Assembly (NCBI RefSeq): GCF_000186865.1
Contig: NW_008705564.1
Coordinates: 1,903,494 to 1,967,493 of the forward strand
DNA from: Aureococcus anophagefferens
Taxonomy: Eukaryota; Sar; Pelagophyceae; Pelagomonadales; Pelagomonadaceae
Reading direction: 5' to 3'
DNA length: 64,000 nucleotides
Under the pieces are notes generated by a model. It was not told where the DNA came from. It searched no databases and was given only the letters and a program-made list of their open reading frames with translations. The position numbers and the translations under genes were made by a program. Numbering within the stretch: the stretch's first letter is position 1; every line of letters starts with the position of its first letter. Of the stretch, positions 63,570 through 64,000 are shown piece by piece.

Positions 63570-64000
63570 ATGACCATGGACGCGTCCCCGAAGACCCCGA
63601 AGCGGGGCTCGCGGCGCTGGTCGCTGCTGAGCCTCACGCCGCTGCGGTCGTCGCTGAAGCACGCGCCCATCTCGCCCGTCGAGGAGGCGGCGGCGACGCC
63701 GGAGCCCGCGCCCGTCGCGGCGGCGGCGGCGGCGCTCCCGCCCGTCGTCCTCGAGGATTCGGCGTCCGAGGGCGAGGACGACGCGCTCGACTCCTTCGTG
63801 CGGGGCCTGCGCACTTCCACGACGTGCTGGGACTCGCCGCGGCCCTCCGGCCCCCGGGGCCCCGTCGCGAGCCTCGCGCCGGAGAGCAAGCGCGTCCTCG
63901 CCAACGTCGTCGCCCTCGTCTGGCAGCGGCGCACGCTCGCCGACCTCCACGGCGGCTGCTGCGACGGGCACCTCGCGGCCGCGGAGCGGCTGCTGCCGGA
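63570..64000 (+). CDS. Start of an unknown gene, truncated by the window end
   Basis: A frame open from ATG 63570 to the last base encodes at least 143 residues. The N-terminus is basic and Ser/Pro-rich (TPKRGSRRWSLLSLTPLRSS), then Ala/Pro and acidic. The last 40 residues look more ordered (SKRVLANVVALVWQRRTLAD). An in-frame ATG at 63576 is an alternative start. No family can be assigned. It is divergent from AP-3 sigma by 180 bp. Confidence 0.55.
   Translation, partial: MTMDASPKTPKRGSRRWSLLSLTPLRSSLKHAPISPVEEAAATPEPAPVAAAAAALPPVVLEDSASEGEDDALDSFVRGLRTSTTCWDSPRPSGPRGPVASLAPESKRVLANVVALVWQRRTLADLHGGCCDGHLAAAERLLP

Overview
This window looks like nuclear DNA of a small marine stramenopile alga, most likely the pelagophyte Aureococcus anophagefferens or a close relative. 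The evidence is very high GC, intron-poor densely packed genes, several proteins with a signal peptide followed by an A-x-A-F/L type plastid entry motif, a chlorophyll-binding one-helix protein, animal- and alga-type genes (THOC7, WDR5, AP-3 sigma, axonemal dynein light chain 1, formin), and above all a family of short inverted-repeat transposons that act as spliceosomal introns (introner elements). The species name is an inference; no rRNA or organelle marker is present.

Layout. 1-13.9 kb: the tail of an unknown gene, a coiled-coil protein, THOC7, a two-TM von Willebrand A protein, a plastid fibrillin, a large repeat/U-box protein broken by a 716-base assembly gap, a zinc/coiled-coil protein, an SDR and a plastid PDZ-ferredoxin fusion. 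13.9-22.5 kb: a membrane-anchored TTL-like protein with two introners 40 nt apart, an RNase II N-terminal-like plastid protein, a Tudor/agenet-like protein with two introners, DNAL1 and a myristoylated EF-hand protein. 22.5-37 kb: PurL, a RING protein, an NZF-formin, a one-helix LHC-like protein, a bubblegum-type acyl-CoA synthetase and an unknown gene. 37-50.9 kb: a sulfotransferase, an acetoacetate-decarboxylase-like protein, a PhyH dioxygenase, an unknown gene with 33-bp repeats, a PH protein, a RhoGAP with an RRM-like tail, an SDR, a SAM-SAM-channel protein, an ankyrin protein and a PDZ/OmpA-like protein. 50.9-64 kb: a 1.2-kb low-complexity spacer, a four-TM protein, an alpha/beta hydrolase, a patatin, a second RhoGAP, two secretory glycosyltransferase-like proteins, a plastid protein, WDR5, an F-box/Stc1-like protein, AP-3 sigma and the start of one more gene.

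The genes are not an operon and share no single pathway. What unites the window is architecture. Genes alternate strand, so neighbours share short divergent promoters (down to about 63 bp) or have stop codons 0-14 bp apart. Eleven introners sit inside nine genes. Each is flanked by an 8-bp target duplication that begins with GT or GC in gene orientation. That duplication supplies the 5' splice site and the element's terminal AG supplies the 3' splice site, so splicing restores the pre-insertion reading frame.
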